DNA from: Nocardioides exalbidus
Lineage (GTDB): Bacteria; Actinomycetota; Actinomycetes; Propionibacteriales; Nocardioidaceae
Assembly: GCF_900105585.1 (NCBI RefSeq)
Contig: NZ_FNRT01000002.1
Location: 1,550,001 to 1,614,000 of the forward strand
Direction: 5' to 3'
Length of the DNA stretch: 64,000 bases
Both the position numbers and the translations under genes were made by a program. Numbering within the stretch: position 1 is the stretch's first letter; every line of letters starts with the position of its first letter. The notes beneath the pieces were generated by a model. The model was not told the DNA's origin, searched no databases, and was given only the letters and a program-made list of their open reading frames with translations. This document shows, one piece after another, positions 16,506-25,620 of the stretch.

Positions 16506-16546
16506 GGGCGGAAGTCTGCCCTAGATGTGGGTCTACCCTCGTCGAC

Positions 16547-16723
16547 ATGCGCGCATGGAAGCTCCTCGGCCTGGCCGGGATCCTCGCCGGTGTCGCGACG
16601 GGTGCCGCCGTCGCCCGCGACGAGCGCGTCCGCCGCCACTACGACGCCCGCGAGATCCGCGACCGCCTCCACGAGCGCCACGCCGAGGCCGTCGCCCGCG
16701 AGACGACCGCACCTGCCGAGTAG
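16547..16723 (+). CDS. Small protein with N-terminal hydrophobic helix
   Basis: A 58-residue protein starting MRAWKLLGLAGILAGVATGA and ending in a basic and acidic helix. The hydrophobic start suggests a membrane anchor. The ATG at 16547 follows TACCCT by seven bases and lacks a Shine-Dalgarno, so leaderless translation is probable. Function unknown. Confidence 0.6.
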   Translation: MRAWKLLGLAGILAGVATGAAVARDERVRRHYDAREIRDRLHERHAEAVARETTAPAE

Positions 16724-16732
16724 GCGCCGGCG

Positions 16733-17335
16733 TCAGGCCCCGAGCGCGAGCCGCAGGGCGATCGCGAGCATGACGAGCCCGATGACCACGTCGAGCACCT
16801 GCCAGGCCCGCGGGTCGGCGAGCCGCGGCGCGGCCAGCCGGGCGCCGTACGCCAGACCCGAGAACCACACGACGCTCGCCACGCACGCACCCACCGCGAA
16901 CCACCAGCGGCCCGGGTCGCCGTGGGTGCCGGCGATCGAGCCGAGCAGGAGCACGGTGTCGAGGTAGACGTGCGGGTTGAGCCACGTCAGCGCCACGGAC
17001 TTCGCGACCACGCCGCCGCGCGACTCCACCACGCCCTCGCCCGCCGCGAGGGCCTGCGGACGCCGGGCCCGCCGCAGCGAGCCGATGCCGTACGCCGTCA
17101 GGAACGCGACGCCGAGCCAGCGGACCACCTCGACGGCCCAGGCGGCACGGTCGAGGACCACGCCGATGCCCGCCACGCCGGCGACGATGAGGACCACGTC
17201 GGAGAGGGCGCAGATCGCGACCACGAGTGCGACGTGGCTGCGGCGCAGGCCCTGGCGGAGCACGAAGGCGTTCTGCGCACCGATCGCCACGATCAGCGAC
17301 AGACCGGTCAGCAGGCCGGCGAAGACGTCTCCCAC
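16733..17335 (-). CDS. LysE/ArgO-family amino-acid exporter
   Basis: A 200-residue membrane protein with six predicted helices. The family signature is GLLTGLSLIVAIGAQNAFVL at the N-terminus, and ALTWLNPHVYLDTVLLLGS in the middle. Members export basic amino acids. The GTG at 17335 is chosen because the transmembrane region begins at once; an ATG at 17395 would add a 20-residue unconserved leader containing the palindrome described separately. No lysG-type regulator is adjacent. Confidence 0.88.
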   Translation of the reverse strand: MGDVFAGLLTGLSLIVAIGAQNAFVLRQGLRRSHVALVVAICALSDVVLIVAGVAGIGVVLDRAAWAVEVVRWLGVAFLTAYGIGSLRRARRPQALAAGEGVVESRGGVVAKSVALTWLNPHVYLDTVLLLGSIAGTHGDPGRWWFAVGACVASVVWFSGLAYGARLAAPRLADPRAWQVLDVVIGLVMLAIALRLALGA

Positions 17336-17352
17336 GGCCGACAACCTAGGGC

Positions 17353-17376
17353 CGACCCTGACGGATGTCAGGGTCG
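17353..17376. promoter_or_regulatory. Inverted repeat between divergent LysE and ABC genes
   Basis: CGACCCTGAC (17353-17362) and GTCAGGGTCG (17367-17376) form a perfect 10-bp inverted repeat with loop GGAT. It lies between the LysE start (17335) and the ABC ATPase start (17432), as expected for an operator. The regulator is not identifiable. Confidence 0.55.
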
Positions 17377-17431
17377 ACTCGGGGTGTTGTCCCATGGCTG
17401 CCGTTGGCACGACGCTGACAGACTCGTCGAC

Positions 17432-18223
17432 ATGACGGAGCAGCCCACGGGGGAGACCAGCAGGGAGTCGGCGCGCGGCGTCGCAGCGAGCGCACACGAC
17501 CTGGTCAAGACCTACGGCAAGGGCGAGGCCGAGGTCCGGGCCCTCGACGGGGTCACGGTCGACCTGATGAAGGGCGAGTTCACGGCCGTGATGGGGCCCT
17601 CGGGCTCCGGCAAGTCGACGCTCATGCACTGCCTGGCCGCGCTCGACACCCCCACGTCGGGCGAGGCGATCGTGGACGGCACCTCGCTCGGGTCGCTGAA
17701 GGACAAGGACCTGACCACCCTGCGGCGCGAGCGCGTGGGCTTCGTCTTCCAGTCCTTCAACCTCGTCCCGACCCTCAGCGCGGAGGAGAACATCCTGCTC
17801 CCCCTGAGCCTGGCCGGCCGCAAGCCCGACCGCGCGTGGTTCGACGCCGTCGTCGACGCCATCGGCCTGCGACCGCGGCTGGGCCACCGGCCCAGCGAGA
17901 TGTCGGGCGGCCAGCAGCAGCGCGTGGCCTGCGCCCGCGCGCTGGTCAGCAAGCCGTCGATCGTGTTCGCCGACGAGCCCACCGGCAACCTCGACTCGAC
18001 CAGCTCGGCCGAGGTGCTCGGCTTCTTGCGCCGCAGCGTCGACGAGTTCGGCCAGACCGTCGTGATGGTGACGCACGACCCGGTCGCGGCGTCGTACACC
18101 GACCGGATCGTCTTCCTGGCCGACGGCACGATCGTCGACGAGCTCCGCGAGCCCGACCGCGACGCCATCCTCGACAAGATGACCGGCCTCCAGGACATCG
18201 CCGCCCGGAAGGCGGCGGGCTGA
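17432..18223 (+). CDS. ABC transporter ATP-binding protein (MacB/LolD type)
   Basis: A 263-residue ATPase. The Walker A is GPSGSGKST, the Q-loop is in FVFQSFNLVPTLSAEENILLP, the signature is MSGGQQQRVACARAL, Walker B is IVFADEPTGNLDS and the H-loop is VTHD. It energises the FtsX-like permease encoded next; the stop TGA overlaps the permease ATG (TGATG). The family exports lipids, peptides or drugs; the cargo here is unknown. Confidence 0.92.
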   Translation: MTEQPTGETSRESARGVAASAHDLVKTYGKGEAEVRALDGVTVDLMKGEFTAVMGPSGSGKSTLMHCLAALDTPTSGEAIVDGTSLGSLKDKDLTTLRRERVGFVFQSFNLVPTLSAEENILLPLSLAGRKPDRAWFDAVVDAIGLRPRLGHRPSEMSGGQQQRVACARALVSKPSIVFADEPTGNLDSTSSAEVLGFLRRSVDEFGQTVVMVTHDPVAASYTDRIVFLADGTIVDELREPDRDAILDKMTGLQDIAARKAAG

Positions 18224-20774
18224 TGCTTCGCCTGACCTGGCGCAACCTGCTCGCCCGCAAGGTGCGCCTGCTCATGAGCGCGCTCGCCATCGTGCTCGGC
18301 ATCGGCTTCCTGGCCGGTGTGATGACCTTCAGCACCGGGCTCAACACGACCTTCGACAACATCGTCGAGGGCTCCACCCCCGACGCCCAGGTGCGGCCCG
18401 CCGGCGACGTGCAGGGCGCCAACGCCGGCGTCGGCACGACCTCGCTGATCACCCCGACGACGTCGCGAAGCTCGCCGCCCTCCCCCAGGTCGCGGAGGCG
18501 GCGGGCTCGGTCGACGGCTTCGGCTCGTTCCTGCTGGGCGCCGACGACAAGCTGGTCGGCGGCCAGGGTGCGCCGACCCTCGCCTTCAACTACGCGCCCA
18601 GCGAGAACATCCAGGGCGAGCAGGTGCTCCAGCTCGTCCGGGGCCGGTGGCCCGAGAAGCCGGGCGAGGTCACCCTCGACGCCTCCTCCGCCGAGCGGGG
18701 CGGCTACTCGATCGGTGACACGGTCACCATGATCACTCCGACCGCGAAGCCGGAGCGCACCTTCACCCTCGTCGGCACCGCCGAGTTCAACGGCGGGGGC
18801 ACCGCCGGCGCCACGCTGGTCCTGCTCGACACCCGGGAGTCGCAGGACATCTTCCTCGACGGCAAGGACGCCTTCACCAGCGTGTCGCTGACCGCCGCCG
18901 ACGGGGTGTCACGCACCGAGCTCGCCGAGGCCGCGAAGGCCGTCGTGCCGGACGGCTTCACGGCCGTCACGGGCGACACGGTCATCAAGGAGCAGCAGGA
19001 CCAGATCGGCCAGTTCCTCGACGTCATCTCGATCTTCCTGACCACCTTCGCGGTGATCGCGATCGTGGTCGGGGCCTTCATCATCTTCAACACCTTCTCG
19101 ATCCTCGTCTCCCAGCGGGTGCGCGAGTCCGCGCTGCTGCGCGCCCTCGGCGCGAGCAGGAGGCAGGTCACGCGCTCGGTGCTGGTCGAGGCGTTCCTGA
19201 TGTCCGTGGTCGGCGCGACGCTCGGCCTGCTGCTCGGGCTCGGTCTGGCGCGAGCCCTCGCCGGCCTCTTCCGCACCTTCGGCCTCGACATCGCCGGCGA
19301 CGTGCTGACCCTGACGCCCTTCACGGTCCTCTCGGGCTACGTGGTCGGGATCGTGGTCACGATGGTCGCGGCCTTCGTCCCGGCGCGGCGCGCGGCCAAG
19401 GTACCTCCGGTCGCAGCGATGCGAGACGACCTGGTCGTGCAGGAGAAGGGGATGGCCCGCCGGCTGCTGCTCGGCACGATCGCGATGGTCGTCGGCACCG
19501 CGCTGGTGGCAGCCGGCCTCGTCGGCGCGCCGGGGACCGACGCGATCTGGATCGGCGCCGGCGCGGTCATCTGGGTGGTCACCACCGCCGTCCTCGCGCC
19601 GGTGGTCGGCAAGCCGGTGCTGCTGCTGTGCCGCAGCCTCTTCGGCCGGCTCTTCGGCACACCGGGGCGCCTGGCCGGCGAGAACGCCCTGCGCAGCCCG
19701 CGCCGCACCGGCGCCACCGCCTCCGCGCTGATGATCGGTCTCGCCGTCGTCTCCGCGGTGGGCGTCCTCGCCGCCTCGCTCAGCGCCACTCAGGACAAGA
19801 TCGTCGACGACCAGTTCACGAGCGACTTCCTGGTCCAGCTCCCGACGTTCCAGGGCTTCCCGGTCCAGTACGGCGACGCGATGGAGGCCGTCGACGGGGT
19901 CGGTGTGGTCTCGCGCCAGCAGGGCGTCCCGGTCAGCGTCGAGGTCGACGGCAAGCCCGACCAGACGTTCGCCAACGGCGTCGACGCGGCCTTCTCCGAG
20001 GTCTACACCCTGACGATGGTCTCCGGGACCGAGAGGATCTCCGGCGACCAGGCGCTGCTCAGCCAGAGCCGTTCGGACGACCTGGACGCCACGACCGGCG
20101 ACACGATCGACGTGGAGTTCCCCGGCGGGAGGTCGATCCCGCTCCGGGTGGCCGGCGTCTTCGAGGACACCCCCGTGACCAGCGGGCTCACGGTGCCGCT
20201 CGCGGTCCTGGGCGAGGCCGGCGTCAAGCGCAGCGACTCCTCGATCAGCATCAACGTCGCCGACGGTGCCGACCGCGGAGCGGTCAAGCAGGACCTTGAG
20301 GACGTGGTCAAGGACCTGCCGATCCTGTCGGTGCAGGACAAGGAGGAGTTCAAGGAGCTCATCAGCGGCCAGGTCAACCAGCTGCTCTACGTCATCTACG
20401 GCCTGCTCGCCCTCGCCGTGGTCATCGCCGTCATCGGCATCGTCAACACCCTCGGCCTCAGCGTGCTCGAGCGCACCCGCGAGATCGGCCTGCTCCGCGC
20501 GGTCGGGCTGTCGCGGCGCAAGCTGCGCCTGATGATCACGCTCGAGTCGGTGGCCATCGCCCTCCTCGGCGCCGTCCTCGGGATGGTGCTCGGCCTGGTC
20601 ATCGGCGTGGTCCTGCGCGAGTCGCTCAAGGACGACCTCACCGAGCTCGCCCTGCCGATCACCAGCCTCGCCCTCTTCCTGGTGGTCGCCGTCCTGTTCG
20701 GCGTGCTCGCCGCCGTCGTACCCGCCGTCCGGGCGTCGAGGATGAAGGTGCTCGAGGCCATCGCGACCGAGTGA
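18223..20774 (+). pseudogene. ABC transporter FtsX-like permease, interrupted by a single-base frameshift
   Basis: The gene starts MLRLTWRNLLARKVRLLMSALAIVL at 18223 and is in frame to about 18455; the rest (from DDVAKLAALPQVAEAAG to the stop at 20774) continues in another frame. Restoring one base in the CCCC run at 18452-18455 would join LITP to DDVAKL and give one protein of about 850 residues. It would have an N-terminal helix, a periplasmic domain, a three-helix FtsX core, a second periplasmic domain and a second FtsX core (ending VPAVRASRMKVLEAIATE). Both halves are otherwise intact, so a recent mutation or a sequencing error is equally possible. Confidence 0.82.
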
Positions 20775-20810
20775 CCCGCTTCTCCCGGACTACCCCCGGG
20801 GAGGGGTCCG

Positions 20811-22331
20811 GTGGAGACATCCGGCGCGCGCGGTGGCACTGTGGAGCGAGTGAGTGCCACACCTGAGAACACGCCTCGACAGAACACGCAGGACAAGCGA
20901 TCGGACACCGCGTTCTTCGGCCAGCCGGGCGTGCTGGCGAACCTCTTCGGTGTCGAGCTGTGGGAGCGGTTCAGCTTCTACGGCATGCAGGGCATCCTGC
21001 TCATCTACCTCTACTACACCGCCGCGCAGGGCGGCCTCGGCATCGACGAGGGCGTCGCGACCGGCATCGTCGGCGCCTACGGCGGCGCGGTCTACCTCTC
21101 CACCATCCTCGGCGCCTGGCTCGCCGACCGGGTGCTCGGCCCGGAGCGGACGCTGTTCTACGCGGCCGTCTGCGTCATGCTCGGCCACATCGCGCTGGCG
21201 GTCCTGCCGGGGCTGACCGGGGTCGGCGTCGGGCTCGTGCTGATCGCCCTCGGCTCGGGCGGCGTGAAGGCCAACGCGACCTCGCTGGTCGGCTCGCTCT
21301 ACGACGAGCACGACCCGCGCCGCGACGCGGGCTTCTCGCTCTTCTACATGGGCATCAACATCGGTGCCTTCATCGGCCCGCTGCTGACCGGCCTGCTGCA
21401 GAAGGAGGCCGGCTTCCACTGGGGCTTCGGCGCCGCGGCCGTCGGCATGGCGCTCGGCCTCGCGCAGTACGCGTACTTCCGCCACCGGCTGCCCGACGAG
21501 ACCAACCACGTCGCGAATCCGCTCCCGGCCGGACGCGGTGCGCGCTACGCCGTGGGCGCGGTCGTCGTGCTCGTGCTGATCGGCGTCCTCGTGTGGGCCG
21601 ACGTCATCACCGCCGACCGGCTCTCCAACATCGTGATCGGCATCAGCCTCGTCGCCGCGATCGCCTACTTCGCGGTGATCCTCGCCGACAAGGAGGTGCA
21701 GGGCGTCGAGCGCAGCCGGATCTTCGCGTTCATGCCGCTCTTCGTGTGCAACGTGGTCTTCTGGTCGCTCTACCAGCAGCAGTTCACCGTGGTCACGATC
21801 TACGCCGACAAGCGGCTCGACCGCAGCCTCTTCGGCTGGGAGATGCCGGTCTCGTGGGTCAACAGCATCAACCCGATCTTCATCATCGTGCTCGCCGGCG
21901 TCTTCGCCGCGCTGTGGACCAAGCTCGGCGACCGGGCCCCGGCCACGCCGTTCAAGTTCGGTGCCGGCACCGCCCTGATGGGCGTCGCGTTCTTCGCCTT
22001 CCTGCCGATGCCCGGCGGCCAGAACACCGCTCCGCTCATCGGCATCGTTGGGATCCTGCTGCTCTTCACGCTCGCCGAGCTGCTGATCTCGCCGGTCGGC
22101 CTGAGCGCGACGACCAAGCTGGCGCCGAAGAAGTTCGCCACGCAGATGGTCGGCCTCTACTTCCTCTCGATCGCCCTCGGCACCGCCCTCGCCGGCACGC
22201 TCGCGGGCTACTACGACGAGACCGACGAGGCGCCGTTCTTCATCTGGGTCGGCCTCGCCTCGGTCGTCACCGGCGTCGTGGTGATGGCGCTCAACAAGCC
22301 GATCCACAAGCTGATGGCCGGCGTCGACTGA
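20811..22331 (+). CDS. POT/PTR-family proton-dependent oligopeptide transporter
   Basis: An approximately 500-residue major-facilitator protein. POT hallmarks are LWERFSFYGMQGILLIYL in helix 1 (ExxERFxYY type), LGAWLADRVLG, and a PTR2-like GSGGVKANATSLVGSLYDEHD. About 14 helices are predicted. It couples uptake of di/tripeptides to protons. The GTG at 20811 has GGGGAGGGG just upstream; GTG codons at 20841 and 20850 are alternatives nearer the conserved start. It follows the ABC exporter after 36 bases. Confidence 0.9.
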   Translation: METSGARGGTVERVSATPENTPRQNTQDKRSDTAFFGQPGVLANLFGVELWERFSFYGMQGILLIYLYYTAAQGGLGIDEGVATGIVGAYGGAVYLSTILGAWLADRVLGPERTLFYAAVCVMLGHIALAVLPGLTGVGVGLVLIALGSGGVKANATSLVGSLYDEHDPRRDAGFSLFYMGINIGAFIGPLLTGLLQKEAGFHWGFGAAAVGMALGLAQYAYFRHRLPDETNHVANPLPAGRGARYAVGAVVVLVLIGVLVWADVITADRLSNIVIGISLVAAIAYFAVILADKEVQGVERSRIFAFMPLFVCNVVFWSLYQQQFTVVTIYADKRLDRSLFGWEMPVSWVNSINPIFIIVLAGVFAALWTKLGDRAPATPFKFGAGTALMGVAFFAFLPMPGGQNTAPLIGIVGILLLFTLAELLISPVGLSATTKLAPKKFATQMVGLYFLSIALGTALAGTLAGYYDETDEAPFFIWVGLASVVTGVVVMALNKPIHKLMAGVD

Positions 22332-22349
22332 CATGCCCGGGGCCCTGTC

Positions 22350-23042
22350 GTGATCGAGGCGCTGGGGTGGGGAGCGCTGGCCGCCAGCTCGCTGGTGCTC
22401 GGCGCCGCCCTGGCGCTGGTCCGGTCCTGGTCGGACACGCTCGTCGGGCTGGTGCTCGGTTTCGGGGCTGGAGCGCTCATCGCGAGCGTCTCCTTCGAGC
22501 TCGCCGAGGAGGGCCTGCGGATCGGCGGCGCGTGGCCGGTCGCGCTCGGCCTGGTCCTCGGTGCTGCGACGTTCTACCTCGCTGACAAGGCCGTCGAGTC
22601 GCGGTCGTCCGGAGGCGGTACGTCGCTCGCGCTGGGATCGTTCCTCGACGGGATCCCGGAGCAGGCGGTGCTCGGCATCGGGCTGGCGCAGGGCCAGGGA
22701 GTCAGTGCGGCGCTGCTCGTCGCGATCTTCGTGTCCAACCTCCCCGAGGGGATCGGATCGGCCGCCGACATGCGGTCGTCGGGACGTGCGCCCGCCCAGG
22801 TGCTCCGGCTCTGGGCCGTCGTCGCGATCGCGTGCGCGCTCGCCACGGTGGGTGGCTACCTCGCGGCCGACACCGCGTCGAGCGAGGTCCGCGCGGCGAT
22901 CGACGGCTTCGCCGCGGGTGCGCTGCTGACGATGCTGATCGACTCGATGGTGCCGGAGGCGAAGGAGAAGGCGAAGGACCGCGCCGGGCTCGCGACCGTC
23001 GCCGGTTTCGCCCTGGCCGCCGGGCTCTCGCTGCTCGGCTAG
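22350..23042 (+). CDS. ZIP-family divalent metal transporter
   Basis: A 230-residue membrane protein with about eight helices. The metal-site helices are recognisable as GSFLDGIPEQAVLGIGLAQG and FVSNLPEGIGSAADM, and FGAGALIASVSFELAEEG is typical of the ZIP fold. Zinc or another divalent metal is the probable cargo. It starts with GTG at 22350, 18 bases after the POT stop, and its TAG stop overlaps the stop of the convergent dinB in CTAG. Confidence 0.88.
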   Translation: MIEALGWGALAASSLVLGAALALVRSWSDTLVGLVLGFGAGALIASVSFELAEEGLRIGGAWPVALGLVLGAATFYLADKAVESRSSGGGTSLALGSFLDGIPEQAVLGIGLAQGQGVSAALLVAIFVSNLPEGIGSAADMRSSGRAPAQVLRLWAVVAIACALATVGGYLAADTASSEVRAAIDGFAAGALLTMLIDSMVPEAKEKAKDRAGLATVAGFALAAGLSLLG

Positions 23043-24082
23043 TAGCCACCCTCGGGCGGCACCATCTCGCCCCGGACGCCGAGCAGGCGCACGGGGCGGG
23101 TGTCGTCGAGGGCGAGGTAGAGCGCGAAGGCGGTCTGCGCGATCACCTCGACGTCGAGCGTGGGACCGGCCAGCTTGCGGACCTTGGTGAACGTGAAGAA
23201 CGGCGCGAACCGCACCTTCAGGTGCACCCGCGCCACCTCGCGCCCCTCCTTGCCGCAGTCGGCGACGACCCGCTCGGCGAGCTCGGTGATCGCGGCCAGC
23301 ACCTCCTCGGCGGAGGCCAGGTCGTGCTGGTACGTCGTCTCGCGTCCGTGGGCGCGCGCCACCCAGGGCGTGTCGTCGGGCCGGGAGCGACCTCCACCGC
23401 GGCCGAGCCGCCCGAGGTGGGGGCCGTTGGTGGGGCCGAACGCCGCGACCAGTGCCTCCTCCTCGGCGCCCGCGAGGTCGGCGACGGTGCGGATCCCGAT
23501 CGACTCGAGGCGTGCGCCGATCCTGTTGCCCACGCCCCAGAGGGCGGTGGTCGGCCGCGCGCCCATCACCTCCATCCAGGTGTCGCGGGTGAGCATGAAG
23601 GTGCCCTGCGGCTTGCCGAAGTCGGTCGCGATCTTGGCCCGCACGAGGGTGTCGCCGATCCCGACCGAGCAGTGCAGGCCGGTCGCCTCGAACACCGCCG
23701 CGCGCACCTGGTCGGCCGTGGCCACCGGGTCGTCGGTCTCGATCCCGACGAACGCCTCGTCCCAGCCGAGCACCTCGACCGTCGCGCCCGGGAAGGCCCG
23801 CAGCGTCTCCATCACCCGCGCCGACGCCTCCTCGTAGACCGGGAAGTCCACCGGGAGGAACACCGCCTCCGGGCACCGCCGGTGCGCGAGCTTGAGCGCC
23901 AGCCCGCTGCGTACGCCGTGCTCGCGCGCCTCGTAGGACGCCGTCGAGACGACCGCGCGCTCCGTCGGGTCGCCGCGCCCGCCGACCACGACCGGCTTGC
24001 CGACCAGCTCGGGTCGGCGCAGCAGCTCGACCGCGACCAGGAACTGGTCCATGTCGACGTGGAGCACCCAGTGCTGAGGCAC
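23039..24082 (-). CDS. dinB: DNA polymerase IV (Y-family translesion polymerase)
   Basis: A 347-residue Y-family polymerase. The palm motif is HVDMDQFLVAVELL (two catalytic Asp), the fingers motif is STASYEAREHGVRSGLAL, and the second acidic site is LGWDEAFVG in place of the usual SIDEA. The thumb helix-hairpin-helix and little finger follow. The protein is somewhat divergent (FLVAVE instead of FFASVE), as seen in an actinobacterial DinB subgroup. No LexA box was recognised upstream. Confidence 0.88.
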   Translation of the reverse strand: MPQHWVLHVDMDQFLVAVELLRRPELVGKPVVVGGRGDPTERAVVSTASYEAREHGVRSGLALKLAHRRCPEAVFLPVDFPVYEEASARVMETLRAFPGATVEVLGWDEAFVGIETDDPVATADQVRAAVFEATGLHCSVGIGDTLVRAKIATDFGKPQGTFMLTRDTWMEVMGARPTTALWGVGNRIGARLESIGIRTVADLAGAEEEALVAAFGPTNGPHLGRLGRGGGRSRPDDTPWVARAHGRETTYQHDLASAEEVLAAITELAERVVADCGKEGREVARVHLKVRFAPFFTFTKVRKLAGPTLDVEVIAQTAFALYLALDDTRPVRLLGVRGEMVPPEGGY

Positions 24083-24169
24083 ACCGCCATCCTGCCCGAG
24101 CCCACCGACACGAGCCGGTCACCCGTCGGGGCGGTTCCGGTCGCACCCCGCCGACGTAGCGTCGACGAC

Positions 24170-24403
24170 ATGACCACCGACCAACCCGACCCCTACGCCG
24201 AGCACCCGGAGGAGTCGGACTTCCCGACGGCCGGAGAGCGCGTCAGCGACGAGGACCGTCAGCGCGCGCTCGACGCCGAGCCCGACGGCAACGCGACGGT
24301 CGGCGACACGGTCGACACCGACGACGTCGACTCGAGCGCGGAGCAGGGTACGTCCGGCCAGGAGGTCGCCCAGCAGGCGCGGGGTGCCTACCGACCCGAC
24401 TGA
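24170..24403 (+). CDS. Small acidic protein of unknown function
   Basis: A 77-residue hydrophilic, Asp/Glu-rich and probably disordered protein starting MTTDQPDPYAEHPEESDFPT. No domain is recognised. TAGCGT lies seven bases upstream of the ATG with no ribosome-binding site, indicating a leaderless transcript. It is divergent from dinB and convergent with the desulfurase-like gene. Confidence 0.6.
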   Translation: MTTDQPDPYAEHPEESDFPTAGERVSDEDRQRALDAEPDGNATVGDTVDTDDVDSSAEQGTSGQEVAQQARGAYRPD

Positions 24404-24410
24404 TCGCGGC

Positions 24411-25610
24411 TCAGCGCAGGAAGTCGCCCAGTCCCGCGAGCAGCCGGTCGACGTCGGAGTCGTCGGTGTAGGCCGCGAGCCCGATCCGCAGGCCCGAGTC
24501 GACGGGGAGTCCGAGCGCGCGGAAGGTCTCGACGGCGTAGAACGTGCCGGCCGGGACGAGGACGTCGCGCTCCGCGAGGAACGCGTACGCCGCCGCCGGG
24601 TCGTGGTCGCGCAGCGTGAGGAACAGCGTCGAGGTCCGGTCGGCGGCGCGCGAGTGGAGGGTGAGCCCGTCGCCGAGGGACGCCAGCCCCTCCTCGATCC
24701 GGGTGCGGAGCCGGAGCTCGTGGTCGGCGATCTCCGCCGCGGAGGCGACGATCCGCTCGCGGCGGTTGCCCTCGACCGGCGACCACGAGGCGATGAAGTC
24801 GACCGCCGCCGTCGCGCCGGCGAGCAGCTCGTAGGGGAGCGTGCCGAGCTCGAACCGCTCGGGCACCGCGTTGGTCGACGGCAGCAGCTTGTCGGGCTGG
24901 AGCGTCTCGAGCAGCGCCGGGTCGGCCACGAGCGCCCCGCAGTGCGGCCCGAAGAACTTGTAGGGCGAGCACACGACCAGGTCCGCGCCCATCGCGGTGA
25001 TGTCGGGGGCGGCGTGCGCGGCGTGGTGCACCGCGTCGACATACACCAGCGCGCCGACCTCGTGCGCGCGGGCCGCGACGGTCGCGACCGGCGGCCGGGT
25101 GCCGAGGAGGTTGGACGCCGCGGTGAGCGCGACCAGGCGGGTCCGCGGCCCGATCTCGGAGAGCGAGGCCAGGTCGAGCTCGCCGGTGGACGGCACGAGC
25201 CGCAGCCACTTCACGGTGACGCCCGCCCGCTCGGCGGCCTGGATCCACGGCCGCACGTTGGAGTCGTGGTCGAGCTCGCACAGGACGATCTCGTCGCCCG
25301 CGGTCCAGGTCCTCGCGAGCGTGCGGGAGAAGTCGTACGTCAGTGCCGTCGCGCTGCGGCCGTGCACCACGCCGCGGGGGTCGGCGCCGAGCAGGTCGGC
25401 GATGGTCGAGCGGAAGCCGGCGACCACTGCCTCGGCGTTGCGCTGGCTGAGCGTGCCGGCCCCGCGCTGCGACAGCGGACCGGTGATCGTGCGGGCGATC
25501 GCCTCGCCGACGACTGCGGGCGTCTGGGTGCCGCCGGGGTTGTCGAAGTGCGCGATCCCCGATCGGAGCGACGGGAACTCGCGGCGGAAGGAAGCGACGT
25601 CGAAGGCCAT
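24411..25610 (-). CDS. Cysteine-desulfurase-like PLP enzyme (TIGR01976 type)
   Basis: A 399-residue class-V aminotransferase-fold protein. PLP-site features are HGRSATALTYDFSR, ELDHDSNVRPW, the Asp in VYVDAVHHAAH and the Schiff-base Lys in CSPYKFFGPHCG. The N-terminus FPSLRSGIAHFDNPGGTQTP is characteristic of the 'cysteine desulfurase-like' subgroup. No Cys lies at the usual persulfide position of SufS/IscS that I could recognise, so real desulfurase activity is uncertain. Confidence 0.88.
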   Translation of the reverse strand: MAFDVASFRREFPSLRSGIAHFDNPGGTQTPAVVGEAIARTITGPLSQRGAGTLSQRNAEAVVAGFRSTIADLLGADPRGVVHGRSATALTYDFSRTLARTWTAGDEIVLCELDHDSNVRPWIQAAERAGVTVKWLRLVPSTGELDLASLSEIGPRTRLVALTAASNLLGTRPPVATVAARAHEVGALVYVDAVHHAAHAAPDITAMGADLVVCSPYKFFGPHCGALVADPALLETLQPDKLLPSTNAVPERFELGTLPYELLAGATAAVDFIASWSPVEGNRRERIVASAAEIADHELRLRTRIEEGLASLGDGLTLHSRAADRTSTLFLTLRDHDPAAAYAFLAERDVLVPAGTFYAVETFRALGLPVDSGLRIGLAAYTDDSDVDRLLAGLGDFLR

Positions 25611-25620
25611 GCCGGAGACG

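Noticed and set aside
20790..24146. Very long minus-strand open frame opposite the POT and ZIP genes
   Set aside because: Low-complexity Arg/Asp/Gly translation typical of antisense frames in high-GC DNA; all recognised domains lie on the other frames.
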